Positions 23,201 through 30,536 of a stretch of DNA of 64,000 nucleotides are shown here, piece by piece (position 1 is the first letter of the stretch; every line of letters begins with the position of its first letter). Below the pieces are notes generated by a model. It was not told where the DNA came from. It saw nothing but the letters and a program-made list of their open reading frames with translations, and ran no database searches. Position numbers and translations under genes: made by a program. The stretch spans positions 34,629,501-34,693,500 of the forward strand of contig NC_088918.1 of NCBI RefSeq assembly GCF_963576675.1. Reading direction: 5' to 3'. Source of the stretch: Euphorbia lathyris. Its lineage: Eukaryota > Streptophyta > Magnoliopsida > Malpighiales > Euphorbiaceae.

Positions 23201-23433
23201 AAATGAATTCTGATTTTGCTTACTTGCTTGATGTTGATCGTGATCATTCCATGCATTCTCATTCATATAACATGCCTACATTTGAAATCAATACAATAGA
23301 AATGTCAACTTTCAATCTTGGCACGGATGAAAATCCTAAACTTATACAAATTGCTCAAGAATTAACTATTGAAGAGAGGAAAGAATTTGAGAGAATAATT
23401 AAAAAATATGAAATAGTGTGTGCTTGGACATAA
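20224..23433 (+). CDS. Gag-like ORF with four capsid-like modules
   Basis: 1069 residues, open throughout. After a serine-rich, coiled-coil-prone N-terminus comes module 1 (about 160-300), a typical plant retrotransposon Gag domain: MKKFDGTEDPTAHVNQYV ... GVALMWFHALP ... FVSRWRAKA. A zinc knuckle of C-x2-H-x4-H-x4-C form follows (CEFHSNYGHTIENC, about 404-417). Three more shorter copies of the same pattern follow: about 513-590 (FSGVEDPEAHLYGYV, EPLKWFQSLP), 602-680 (YNEGKDPMEHFHFYL, ESLVWYMSLP) and 698-830 (YKGGENPIDHINYF, EALMWHRML, then VDYARRWRFKYA). An acidic region leads to the RT border at residue 1069, where a TAA ends the frame. No D-S/T-G aspartic protease motif was seen. The ATG is the first in the frame; the true Gag start could be internal, near MSTPDERI. 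Confidence 0.85.
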   Translation: MDAVHADFIIKRLWFRESNRLVRKFDQLWIVSSESAVVTSESSLSESAQSSVSMSTPDERISGLERVVNNLNDQLTAILVQLDELTIKSNKSGSKPAKSIVSTGPRFGNNYQDCVTSSLGKRKQREEEWKQHITQEVHDLCGVGSGSQDFYNLKNCLSATALPLKFQLPNMKKFDGTEDPTAHVNQYVAAMKHIILTEEQILGLFSAYLEGVALMWFHALPLGTKRDWKELVKVFITQYSFNTTFEVTLRELESTKQQAGESLSDFVSRWRAKAAVMKQKPSEQDQIRVVISNTLPYVKNELRCMPFTNFNQMYGYLLTVEGDREPKRACTNWTKSGYSARGPSTNIEPTAVKVLELNAIGKRQFAQFDLTYAKVFERLQKKDLLKALTPKNKTGPTPRMITMGYCEFHSNYGHTIENCERLKHEIQDLIDKKKIVDPSSVNPPLRVSAIGSGLEESFVVESFCEFKEELLDSNEKRNVGNGLYVSVLEEEPTEEVMDDRTKTEETEKVSSRRIMPVLKSFSGVEDPEAHLYGYVCAMFGESYKVEKVAPWFYLSLVGEPLKWFQSLPDSTKHDWSLMSSLFLMKYRRDKTQAGEHSAMQIGPIKRPFPTVSKYNEGKDPMEHFHFYLSAMGPLGFKEDEIMSLFCNSLAGESLVWYMSLPMNVKVNWAEMTKRFIKKYTAGGYPEEVPMLPDEETPEAVLTMAKYKGGENPIDHINYFRAYMFDAGLYRSELVQHFPKTLVGEALMWHRMLSAKAKGDWGSLMEAFVQRYEMHIPWTGSLEDLERIKQFPEEAFVDYARRWRFKYALCRVTLSDREQLMCIRRGAIPLIVRRMNGVFLRDYEELIGWARYGSSDPSYVNPNVPHVMDLMVVDIWGSSSDEEGINLRVPINIWDESDDELEMAASTEGKILPGFEIFNDVTDWGKGEASCFIEEIMMLDLNAEEQVITIKATVGAVDEPSTSKAYEKPENPDDENCITALFESDDVLTNTINEMNSDFAYLLDVDRDHSMHSHSYNMPTFEINTIEMSTFNLGTDENPKLIQIAQELTIEERKEFERIIKKYEIVCAWT

Positions 23434-24184
23434 GAAGACATGCCAGGAATTGATCAATCAATCGTGACTCACCGTATTCCAACATACCCCGATGCTAAGC
23501 CCGTGAAACAGAAACTCCGACGCATGAGACCAGAATGGGCAGATAAGATCAGAGAATAAGTGAAGAAGAAGTTAGAAGCAGGGTTCATCGAAGTAATCGA
23601 CTATCCCCCTTGGGTCGCAAATGTAGTGCCCATCGCAAAGAAGGACGTCAAAGTAAGAATGTGCGTCGATTATAGAGATCTTAACAAGGCGTGCCCCAAA
23701 GATGAATTCGCGTTGCCTCATATCGACGTGTTAATCGACAGTGCAGCATCGAGCGTCTTACACACGAATGTGGATGGTTTCATGGGTTACATGCAAGTTC
23801 AGATGGTCGAGAAACACAAAGCAAAAACCTCGTTCACAACTGAGTGGGGGAACATACTGCTATAGGGTGATGCCGTTTGGTTTGAAAAATGCCGGGGCAA
23901 CTTACCAGCGAATGGCTACGGAACTGTTCCATGATATGATACACAAAGAGGTAGAGGTTTATGTGGATGACATGATGGTCAAGTCAGAGATGAGAGAGGG
24001 GCATTTCGCGGCACTTGAGAAGTTTTTGGCCCGAATCGCAGAATTCAAGCTAAGGTTAAACCCGAAGAAATGCTTCTTTGGCGTTTCATCGGGGAAAATC
24101 TTAGGCTATGTGATCAGTAATAAGGGAATTGAAGTAGATCCCGACAAAGTAGGCCATACGAGAAATGCCGGCACCAAAGAATGA
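23434..24184 (+). pseudogene. Reverse transcriptase domain of the Gypsy element, broken
   Basis: The sequence continues the Gag frame past two stop codons (TAA at 23431 and at 23557) and two frameshifts: an extra G near 23850 and a lost base near 24155. RT landmarks are GFIEVIDYPPWVANVV, MCVDYRDLNKACPKDEF, VMPFGLKNAGATYQRM, and the catalytic YVDDMMVKS. This is the tail of pol typical of Tat elements. It cannot be translated as it stands. Confidence 0.9.
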
Positions 24185-24633
24185 GAAAGAAGTGAGAGGA
24201 TTTCTGGGGCAGGTTCAGTATATCAGTCGGTTCATAGCACGACTCACTGCGATCTGCGAGCCGATCTTTAAGTTGCTACGAAAAGATCAACCCACGGTTT
24301 GGAATGATAAGTTCCAGCAAGCATTAGAGAGTATCCAGAACTATTTGTCTAATCCACCGGTTCCGAGACCGCCTAAACTTGGAAACCCGCTTCTCCTCTA
24401 TGTAGCAATTGAAGAGCGATCTATTGGGGCAATGCTAGCCTAAGAAGGGGACACCGGTGTGGAGCACGCGGTGTATTATCTGAGTAAGAAGTTCCTGGAA
24501 TACGAGCTTAAGTATAACATGATCGAAAAGACGTGCGTAGCGGTAGTATGGTTAACGAAGAAACTGCGACACTATTTTCAATCCTACAAAGTGATCATTA
24601 TTTTCCGGATGGATCCTGTGAAGTATCTGTACC
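24185..24633 (+). pseudogene. RT thumb and first RNase H domain, 5' part
   Basis: Reads VRGFLGQVQYISRFIARLT, PLLLYVAIEERSIGAMLA, then a TAA stop near 24440, then HAVYYLSKKFLEYELKYN and LRHYFQSYKV, the usual RT-RNaseH linker and RNase H. It is cut at KYLY by the hAT insertion and resumes at 26010. Confidence 0.85.
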
Positions 24634-26001
24634 CAGTGACGAATCCAGGATTTATAGGTAGTGGGGGCAAACTCTTTCTTTTACATTAACATTTTTACCA
24701 ATTGCTTGTTTAGTGAGCGATCAACTCTTTTCTAGTGGAGTATTTTTTTATAGCTAAAGTTTATGAATAATCTGTTGTAATAGATAATAAAATAAGTGCG
24801 TGTTTGATAGCTTATTTTCATGCTCCTTGTTTGGCTTTTCACTTCAAAATGGAAAGTTTTAGGTATTTAGTTAGTAACCTCATATTTGCATTTTACCTAT
24901 GAAAATTAGTCTATTACAAAAGCAGAGAATCAATTTTTTCAAACAACAACAACAAATAACAGTTAAAACAAACAGATTCTAAGTTAGTTAAACATATAAT
25001 TTAATTCAGCATATAATTTAGTTAACCATTTAATAAGTTAATCGGGTTAAATGCACCATTGGTCACTGAAACTTACATGGTTGTCTCAAAATAGTCACTC
25101 AATTTCTATTTGTCTAAATAAAATCACTCAACTTTGAGTTTGGTCTCAATTAGGTTACTCTGACCATTTTAGTGATTAAAAAGCATTGGAATGATGACAT
25201 ATGTGACACGTGTGCATGAGTCAACTCAAATCTCTAACCGAAACGACATATAATATCCGCGTGTCGGTTATTTTTATGAAAAAAAAACTAAATTTTATTT
25301 TTTTTTCATAAAAATAACCGATATGTGATAGCAATGTGACGCATACGTGGATGTCATGTGTCGTTTTGGTCAAAGATTTGAGTTGACTCATGTAGACATG
25401 TCACGTATGTCATCATTTCGATGCTTTTTAATCACTGAAATCGGCAGAGTGACCTAATCGAGACAAAACTCAAAATTAAGTGATTTTATTAAAATAAAAT
25501 GAAATTGAATGACTATTTTGAGATAACTATATAAGTTCAGTGACCAATAGTGCATTTAACCCCAAGTTATTCATATCATAAGTTTACGAGTAAATATTAA
25601 AAAGTTGGTTTATGATTGAAATATTAGAAGTTGCTACTAGTAGTTTGGGTGATTATGATGCTAATGGTCCTGATTTTAGTAGCCATGTGAAGCTTTATAT
25701 ATACAGAAACGACATCGCTTGGTTTAAAATACAAGACAATTACGAATATATCCCTGCTTTTTTATTTATCATACAGAAACAGCGTCGTTTGATCTAAAAT
25801 AAATACAAGAGAATTACCATTATATCCCTCATTTCTATTCATCTCCTACCTTGCGACAACAGAAGCTTTCCCAGCAGCAGCAATGGCGTTTCATAGGGGG
25901 CAAAGTCCAAAACTTAAAAAATTAATACATATGATTTTATTTCTTTATAGATCTCAGTGGGGGCAAGTGCCCCCATTGCCCCCACTGTAGATTCGTCCCT
26001 G
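24634..26001. mobile_element. Non-autonomous hAT element inside pol
   Basis: Ends CAGTGACGAATCCAGG (24634) and the complement of CAGGGACGAATC (26001), typical hAT termini. A perfect 8-bp duplication tctgtacc lies at 24626-24633 and 26002-26009. Removing the insert and one duplicate restores the pol frame across KYLYRTPSLTGKLARW. Repeated g-runs (gtgggggcaa) lie at both ends. A nested foldback element sits at 25043-25563. The 3' half, near 25850-25890, has a promoter/5'UTR-like stretch ending at an ATG that may be captured DNA. No transposase. Confidence 0.93.
25043..25563. mobile_element. Foldback MITE nested in the hAT element
   Basis: Nearly the whole 521 bp forms one imperfect inverted repeat: the start GGGTTAAATGCACCATTGGT is mirrored at 25545-25563, and the arms meet around 25280-25300 at a ttttatgaaaaaaaa centre. 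The flanks aagttaat (25035-25042) and aagttatt (25564-25571) form an 8-bp duplication with one mismatch. No coding capacity. Confidence 0.75.
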
Positions 26002-26009
26002 TCTGTACC

Positions 26010-26464
26010 GAACTCCGTCTCTAACAGGAAAGCTAGCCCGATGGTTGTTGCTTTTGTCCGAATTTGATATCGAATATGTAACGAAGAAGGTTATCAAGGG
26101 GAGAGCCGTAGCAGAATTTCTGGCCAACCAACCTCTGAACGCAGAAGAGGAAGAGATAAACTATGATTTCCCCGATGAGCACTTGAACACAATAGAAGTT
26201 ATACCGTGGAAAATGTTCTTCGATGGAGCAGTTAATTCGAATGGAGCCGGAGTATGAGTGCTACTTATCTCACCAGAAGGAGAAAGGATTCCAATGGCAA
26301 AAAAGTTATCCTTCCCTCTCACCAATAATATGGCCGAATATGAAGCGTGCATCTATGGGTTGGAGTCGTTAGCAGCAATGGGAGCATCATATGTTGAGAT
26401 TTGGGGTGACTCAAAACTGATTATCAAACAAGCGCAGGGAAACTGAGAAGTAAGGGAAGAAAGG
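26010..26464 (+). pseudogene. End of RNase H and additional archaeal-type RNase H
   Basis: After RLARWLLLLSEFDIEYV (end of the first RNase H) comes a second RNase H domain: WKMFFDGAVNSNGAGV with the catalytic D, then NNMAEYEACIYGLE with the catalytic E, and WGDSKLIIKQ with the next D. Two TGA codons (near 26255 and 26444) interrupt it. The added RNase H is diagnostic of the Tat lineage. Confidence 0.88.
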
Positions 26465-27931
26465 TTGCGTCCATACCTAGACCAGTTGGAGGGATTAGCG
26501 CAGAAATTCAGCGAATGTCGTTTTTATCACATTCCTCGAGCACAGAACCAGGCAGCGGATGCTTTGGCCACTTTGGTGTCAGTATGGGATAACCCTCGGA
26601 ACCTTGCCTCGAAGCCTTTGGTGTGGAGGAGGTCCCACAAACCGTGCTATGAAGATGTAATGCTATTGGGAACAGATGAAAAGCCTTGGTATTTCGATAT
26701 CATAAACTTCATGAAAAGTGGGGCATACCCGGCTGAATCAGAACTTAGGGATCAGGCTGTGATTAGGAGGTTAGCTCATCAGTTCATCATCCACAATGAC
26801 TTGCTTTACAAAAGACACGCCGATGGTTTACAATTGAGGTGCTTGGATGCGGGAGAAGCCCGTGAGGCAATGGAGTCAGTACACTCGGGAATTTGTGGGG
26901 CCCATATGGGAGGAGCAGTATTGGCAAAGAAAATCATAAGGCAAGGCTTCTATTGGCTCACCATGGAAAGAGATTGTCACGAGTATGCGAAGAAATGCCA
27001 TGATTGTCAAATCCACGGAGATTATAATCACTTACCAGCTATGGAATTGCACGTATTAGCGCCCATTTGGCCGTTTGCGGCTTGGGGCATTGATATCATC
27101 GGGGAGGTGAGGCCTAATGCGTCAAATGGACATAAATTCATTACAGTCGCCATTGATTACTTCACCAAGTGGGTAGAGGCAGAATCATTTAGCAAGTTGG
27201 GGTCTAAACAGATGAGGAAGTTCATCGAAAAGCACTTGATCACCAGGTTCGGAGTGCCTCATCACATGATCACGGATAATGGGGTCCAATTTCAAGGAGA
27301 AGTGAAAAGTCTATTCCAAGAATACGGTATTGAGCATCATAGGTCTTCTCCATATCGCCCGCAAGCTAACGGGGCAGTAGAAGCGGCAAATAAGAACCTT
27401 AAGAGGATCCTTGTAAAGACAGTGGAGTCGCATCGGAATTGGCATAAGCAGCTTCCACTTGCTTTGTGGGCCTATCGCACCACCATTAGAACATCTACCG
27501 GGGCAACGCCGTTCTCCTTAGTATATGGTGCGGAAGCCGTTCTCCCAATTAAGATTGAAAAGCGATCGTTGAGAATCGCAGTAGAAGCAGAGATTCCTGA
27601 GACAGAATGGGTGAAGAAGTGGTGTGAGCAGTTGGCATTGGTGGACGAGAAAAGAATGGAGGCCCTTTACCATGTGCAGTTATATCAGAGAAGGATGGCC
27701 CGAGCCTTCAATAAAAAGGTCAAGGCCATCCCTATCAAAGAAGGGGACCTGGTGCTGAAACAGATCCGAGTGACGCACACCGACCCTAGGGGCAAGTTCA
27801 GGCCAAACTGGGAAGGGCCATTCCTCGTGAAGAAAATCCTAAGCAAAGGGGCGGTTAAGCTTACTACTATGGACGTCATGGAGTTCTCCGAACCTACCAA
27901 TCTGGATAGGCTTAAAAAATACTTTTCGTAA
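26465..27931 (+). CDS. Integrase region of the Gypsy element (open frame)
   Basis: A 488-residue open stretch, beginning after the last RNase H helix (YHIPRAQNQAADALATL). The integrase HHCC zinc domain is VHSGICGAHMGG...CHEYAKKCHDCQIHG. The catalytic core has D in WGIDIIGEV, D in HHMITDNGVQF and E in YRPQANGAVEAANK, so the DDE triad is intact. The C-terminal part (IKEGDLVLKQIR, KFRPNWEGPFLV) is the usual GPY/F-type domain, ending LDRLKKYFS. The ATG at its start is not a natural initiator; the region belonged to the Gag-Pol polyprotein. Confidence 0.92.
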   Translation: MRPYLDQLEGLAQKFSECRFYHIPRAQNQAADALATLVSVWDNPRNLASKPLVWRRSHKPCYEDVMLLGTDEKPWYFDIINFMKSGAYPAESELRDQAVIRRLAHQFIIHNDLLYKRHADGLQLRCLDAGEAREAMESVHSGICGAHMGGAVLAKKIIRQGFYWLTMERDCHEYAKKCHDCQIHGDYNHLPAMELHVLAPIWPFAAWGIDIIGEVRPNASNGHKFITVAIDYFTKWVEAESFSKLGSKQMRKFIEKHLITRFGVPHHMITDNGVQFQGEVKSLFQEYGIEHHRSSPYRPQANGAVEAANKNLKRILVKTVESHRNWHKQLPLALWAYRTTIRTSTGATPFSLVYGAEAVLPIKIEKRSLRIAVEAEIPETEWVKKWCEQLALVDEKRMEALYHVQLYQRRMARAFNKKVKAIPIKEGDLVLKQIRVTHTDPRGKFRPNWEGPFLVKKILSKGAVKLTTMDVMEFSEPTNLDRLKKYFS

Positions 27932-28389
27932 AAAAAAAGAAAAAAAAGAAATGAAAATTCCCGATAGGTTGAAAACCCGCAAAGGGCGACCTATGCAACA
28001 ATAAGGGACATCCCAATGGGTGAAAACCCGAAAGGGCACTCATTTGAAAATTCCGGGATAGTAAAAGGGGTGATGAAAAATCGCTGGGATCTGAAAACCG
28101 AAAAAGGCGGATCCTGGTAACAGTAGTTATATTTTGAGCAATTATGAGAATAATGTATAAGCGGCTAAGTATTTCTGTTGTTTGTAAATAAATAAAGGCA
28201 TGAATATATTTGAAGAGAATGATTGGAATTATTATGATCGACTGAATGCATGGGATTGTAAGTCATGAGTTATACATTTCTTTTCCCCACCACCAAATAA
28301 AAAGCCTACCCAAATATCTTTTTCACATATACCCGCCATACATCACGGTAGTACTAATAAAGTTGTAAACCGAAATAATGACGGGACTA

Positions 28390-28764
28390 TCAATGAGAAG
28401 GAATCCCAAAGTCCCAAAAGCCCTCAAACGAATCAAAGCCTTCGAAGTAAGGTTCCCCCTCCTCGGTAACTCGGCGACTCTCCACCGCAATCCGCAAACT
28501 CCCCTCAGCAGCTCGCCGGGCTTCTATATCCACACGGCTCCTCTCCTCGGCTGCTCGGCCTCGCTCCTCCCAGTTGGAGCACTCATCCTCCCTATCCCGA
28601 CAACGACGTCCGATCTGAGCGTCAGCATCCAGTAGCCACTCCCCTTGCCCAACCGCCACGTTCTCCTGTAATCTTCGGTCAATAGAATGGAGGTCTCCCT
28701 GTAAAGAAAATAGGAGGGAAGCAATGTAAAAAAAAAGAAGAGGAAAAGAGAGAAAAATATTCAT
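28390..28764 (-). CDS. Putative spliced antisense extra ORF between pol and 3' LTR
   Basis: The minus-strand frame ends at 28390. Its likely 5' exon border is a strong acceptor (pyrimidine tract then TTTACAG at about 28705), after which the frame reads GDLHSIDRRLQENVAVGQG, a highly charged helical segment (CRDREDECSNWEERGRAAEE, ARRAAEGSLRIAVESRR), and an aromatic tail FEGFDSFEGFWDFGIPSH. Antisense extra ORFs in this place are known from several Tat-lineage elements. Upstream exons were not identified; the codons before 28705 are probably intron. Function unknown. Confidence 0.5.
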   Translation of the reverse strand: MNIFLSFPLLFFYIASLLFSLQGDLHSIDRRLQENVAVGQGEWLLDADAQIGRRCRDREDECSNWEERGRAAEERSRVDIEARRAAEGSLRIAVESRRVTEEGEPYFEGFDSFEGFWDFGIPSH

Positions 28765-28924
28765 TCATAATCATGTGCATACATATCACTACACTAGGTC
28801 ATACCATAAAAATATTCACCAGGTGATGGGCGTGACTCAAGTCAAGCCGCATGCAGAAATACTCGGATAGCTCCAAGAAATCCGTGCGAGTTTAGGCAGG
28901 CTCCGATAGGTAAATTAAAATTCG

Positions 28925-29365
28925 ATCAATGGGCACAGGCCCCGCTATGGACTGTGGTCTACGGCATTATCAATGGGCACAGGCCCCGCTACGGACTGCG
29001 GTCTACGGCATCATCAATGGGCACAGGCCCCGCTACGGACTGCGGTCTACGGCATCATCAATGGGCACAGGCCCCGCTACGGACTGCGGTCTACGGCATC
29101 ATCAATGGGCACAGGCCTCGCTATGGACTGCGGTCTACGACATCATCAATGGGCACAGGCCCCGCTACGGACTGCGGTCTACGGCATCATCAATGGGCAC
29201 AGGCCCCGCTACGGACTGCGGTCTACGGCATTATCAATGGGCACAGGCCCCGCTACGGACTGCGGTCTACGGCATCACCAACGGGCACAGGCCCCGCTAC
29301 GGACTGCGGTCTACGGCATCATCGATAGGCACAGGCCCTGCTACAGACTTCAGTCTACGGCCTCA
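28925..29365 (+). repeat. 44-bp minisatellite, about 10 copies
   Basis: The unit begins atgggcacaggccccgctac and ends ggtctacggcatcatca; successive starts (28929, 28973, ...) are 44 bp apart. As 44 is not a multiple of three and the unit lacks stops on the plus strand, it gives long meaningless ORFs in all three frames. Confidence 0.95.
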
Positions 29366-29399
29366 TCGACTCCAGTCAAATGCAGACGATCCTGGTAAA

Positions 29400-29550
29400 A
29401 AGAAGCGACTGCGGTCACAAACTCTCGGACGAGTGATAAAGCCCAAATATCAAAGTGACTGCGGTAAAAAACTCTCGGACGAGTGATAAAGCCCAAATAT
29501 CAAAGTGACTGCGGTCAAAAACTCTCGGACGAGTGATAAAGCCCAGCTAT
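29400..29550 (+). repeat. 50-bp minisatellite, 3 copies
   Basis: The unit gactgcggt...aactctcggacgagtgataaagccc repeats at 29407, 29457 and 29507. Confidence 0.9.
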
Positions 29551-29557
29551 CATCAAC

Positions 29558-29750
29558 AAAGGACGCCTGCAATCGATGTAGAGATTAGGGTCGAACGGAT
29601 GATTTGGAGATGTGCAAACGAAAGGACGCCTGCGATCGATGTATAGATTAGGGTCGAATGTTCGATTTGGAGATCTACAATACAAGAAAACGCCTGCGAT
29701 CGATATAGAGATTAGGGTCGAATGATTGATTTCGAGATATGCGAACGAAA
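29558..29750 (+). repeat. About 63-bp minisatellite, 3 copies
   Basis: Units start acgcctgcgatcgatgta and contain gagattagggtcgaa; starts near 29561, 29624 and 29688. Confidence 0.85.
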
Positions 29751-29751
29751 G

Positions 29752-30310
29752 AATTTTACCTGCGGTTGATTTAGAAACTAGGGTAGCTGGAAAGAGCAAT
29801 CTTACCTGCGGTTGATTTGGAGACTAGGGTAGCTAGAAAGAGCAACTTTACCTGCGGTTGATTCAGAGACTAGGGTAGCTGGAAAGAGCAATTTTACCTG
29901 CGGTTGATTTAGAGACTAGGGTAGCTGGAAAGAGCAATTTTACCTGCGGTTGATTTGGAAACTAGGGTAGCTAAAAAGAGCAACTTTACCTGCGGTCAAT
30001 TTAGACTAGGGTCGCTGGAAAGAGCAATTTTACCTGCGGTTGATTTAGAAACTAGGGTAGCTGGAAAGAGCAATTTTACCTGCGGTTGATTTGGAGACTA
30101 GGGTAGCTAGAAAGAGCAACTTTACCTGCGGTCGATTTAGACTATGGTCGCTAGAGAGAGCAATGTTACATGCGGTCGATTTAGACTAGGGTCGCTAAAG
30201 AGAGCAATTTTACCTGCGGTTGATTTGGAAACTAGGGTAACTAGAAAGAGCAACTTTACCTGCGGTCGATTTAGATAGAGCTATATACCTACGGTCGATT
30301 TAGAGACTAG
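29752..30310 (+). repeat. About 46-bp minisatellite, about 12 copies
   Basis: Units of ttttacctgcggttgattta followed by gaaactagggtagctggaaagagcaa, with shorter variants (gtcgatttagactagggtcgct). Immediately upstream of the 3' LTR region. Confidence 0.9.
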
Positions 30311-30520
30311 GGTCGCCGGAAGGAGCGTTCGTCTGCAGTCGATTCAGAGGCAAGGATGGGACAACCAAGGCGAAGATCGAAGACAAGGCCGGGGCATGCG
30401 GCATGGAGATCAGGTATTCTTTCTCCTACTCTATACGTGTCTTTTACTTTAATATATTTACATTGCATGTGTTGCGTTAGCAAAAAATGTTTTCAAAACG
30501 CACACATCACTGTCAAAATA

Positions 30521-30532
30521 GGAAAGTAGGGG
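30521..30532 (+). other. Polypurine tract
   Basis: ggaaagtagggg lies four bases before the 3' LTR start at 30537, the expected plus-strand primer. Confidence 0.75.
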
Positions 30533-30536
30533 CAAC

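Noticed and set aside
28929..29486. Overlapping ORFs of 124-185 codons in all three plus frames
   Set aside because: They are read-through of a 44-bp tandem repeat without stops; the period is not a multiple of three, so every frame is open.
28925..30310. Regular repeats resembling a CRISPR array
   Set aside because: Contiguous tandem units without spacers, inside a eukaryotic retrotransposon.
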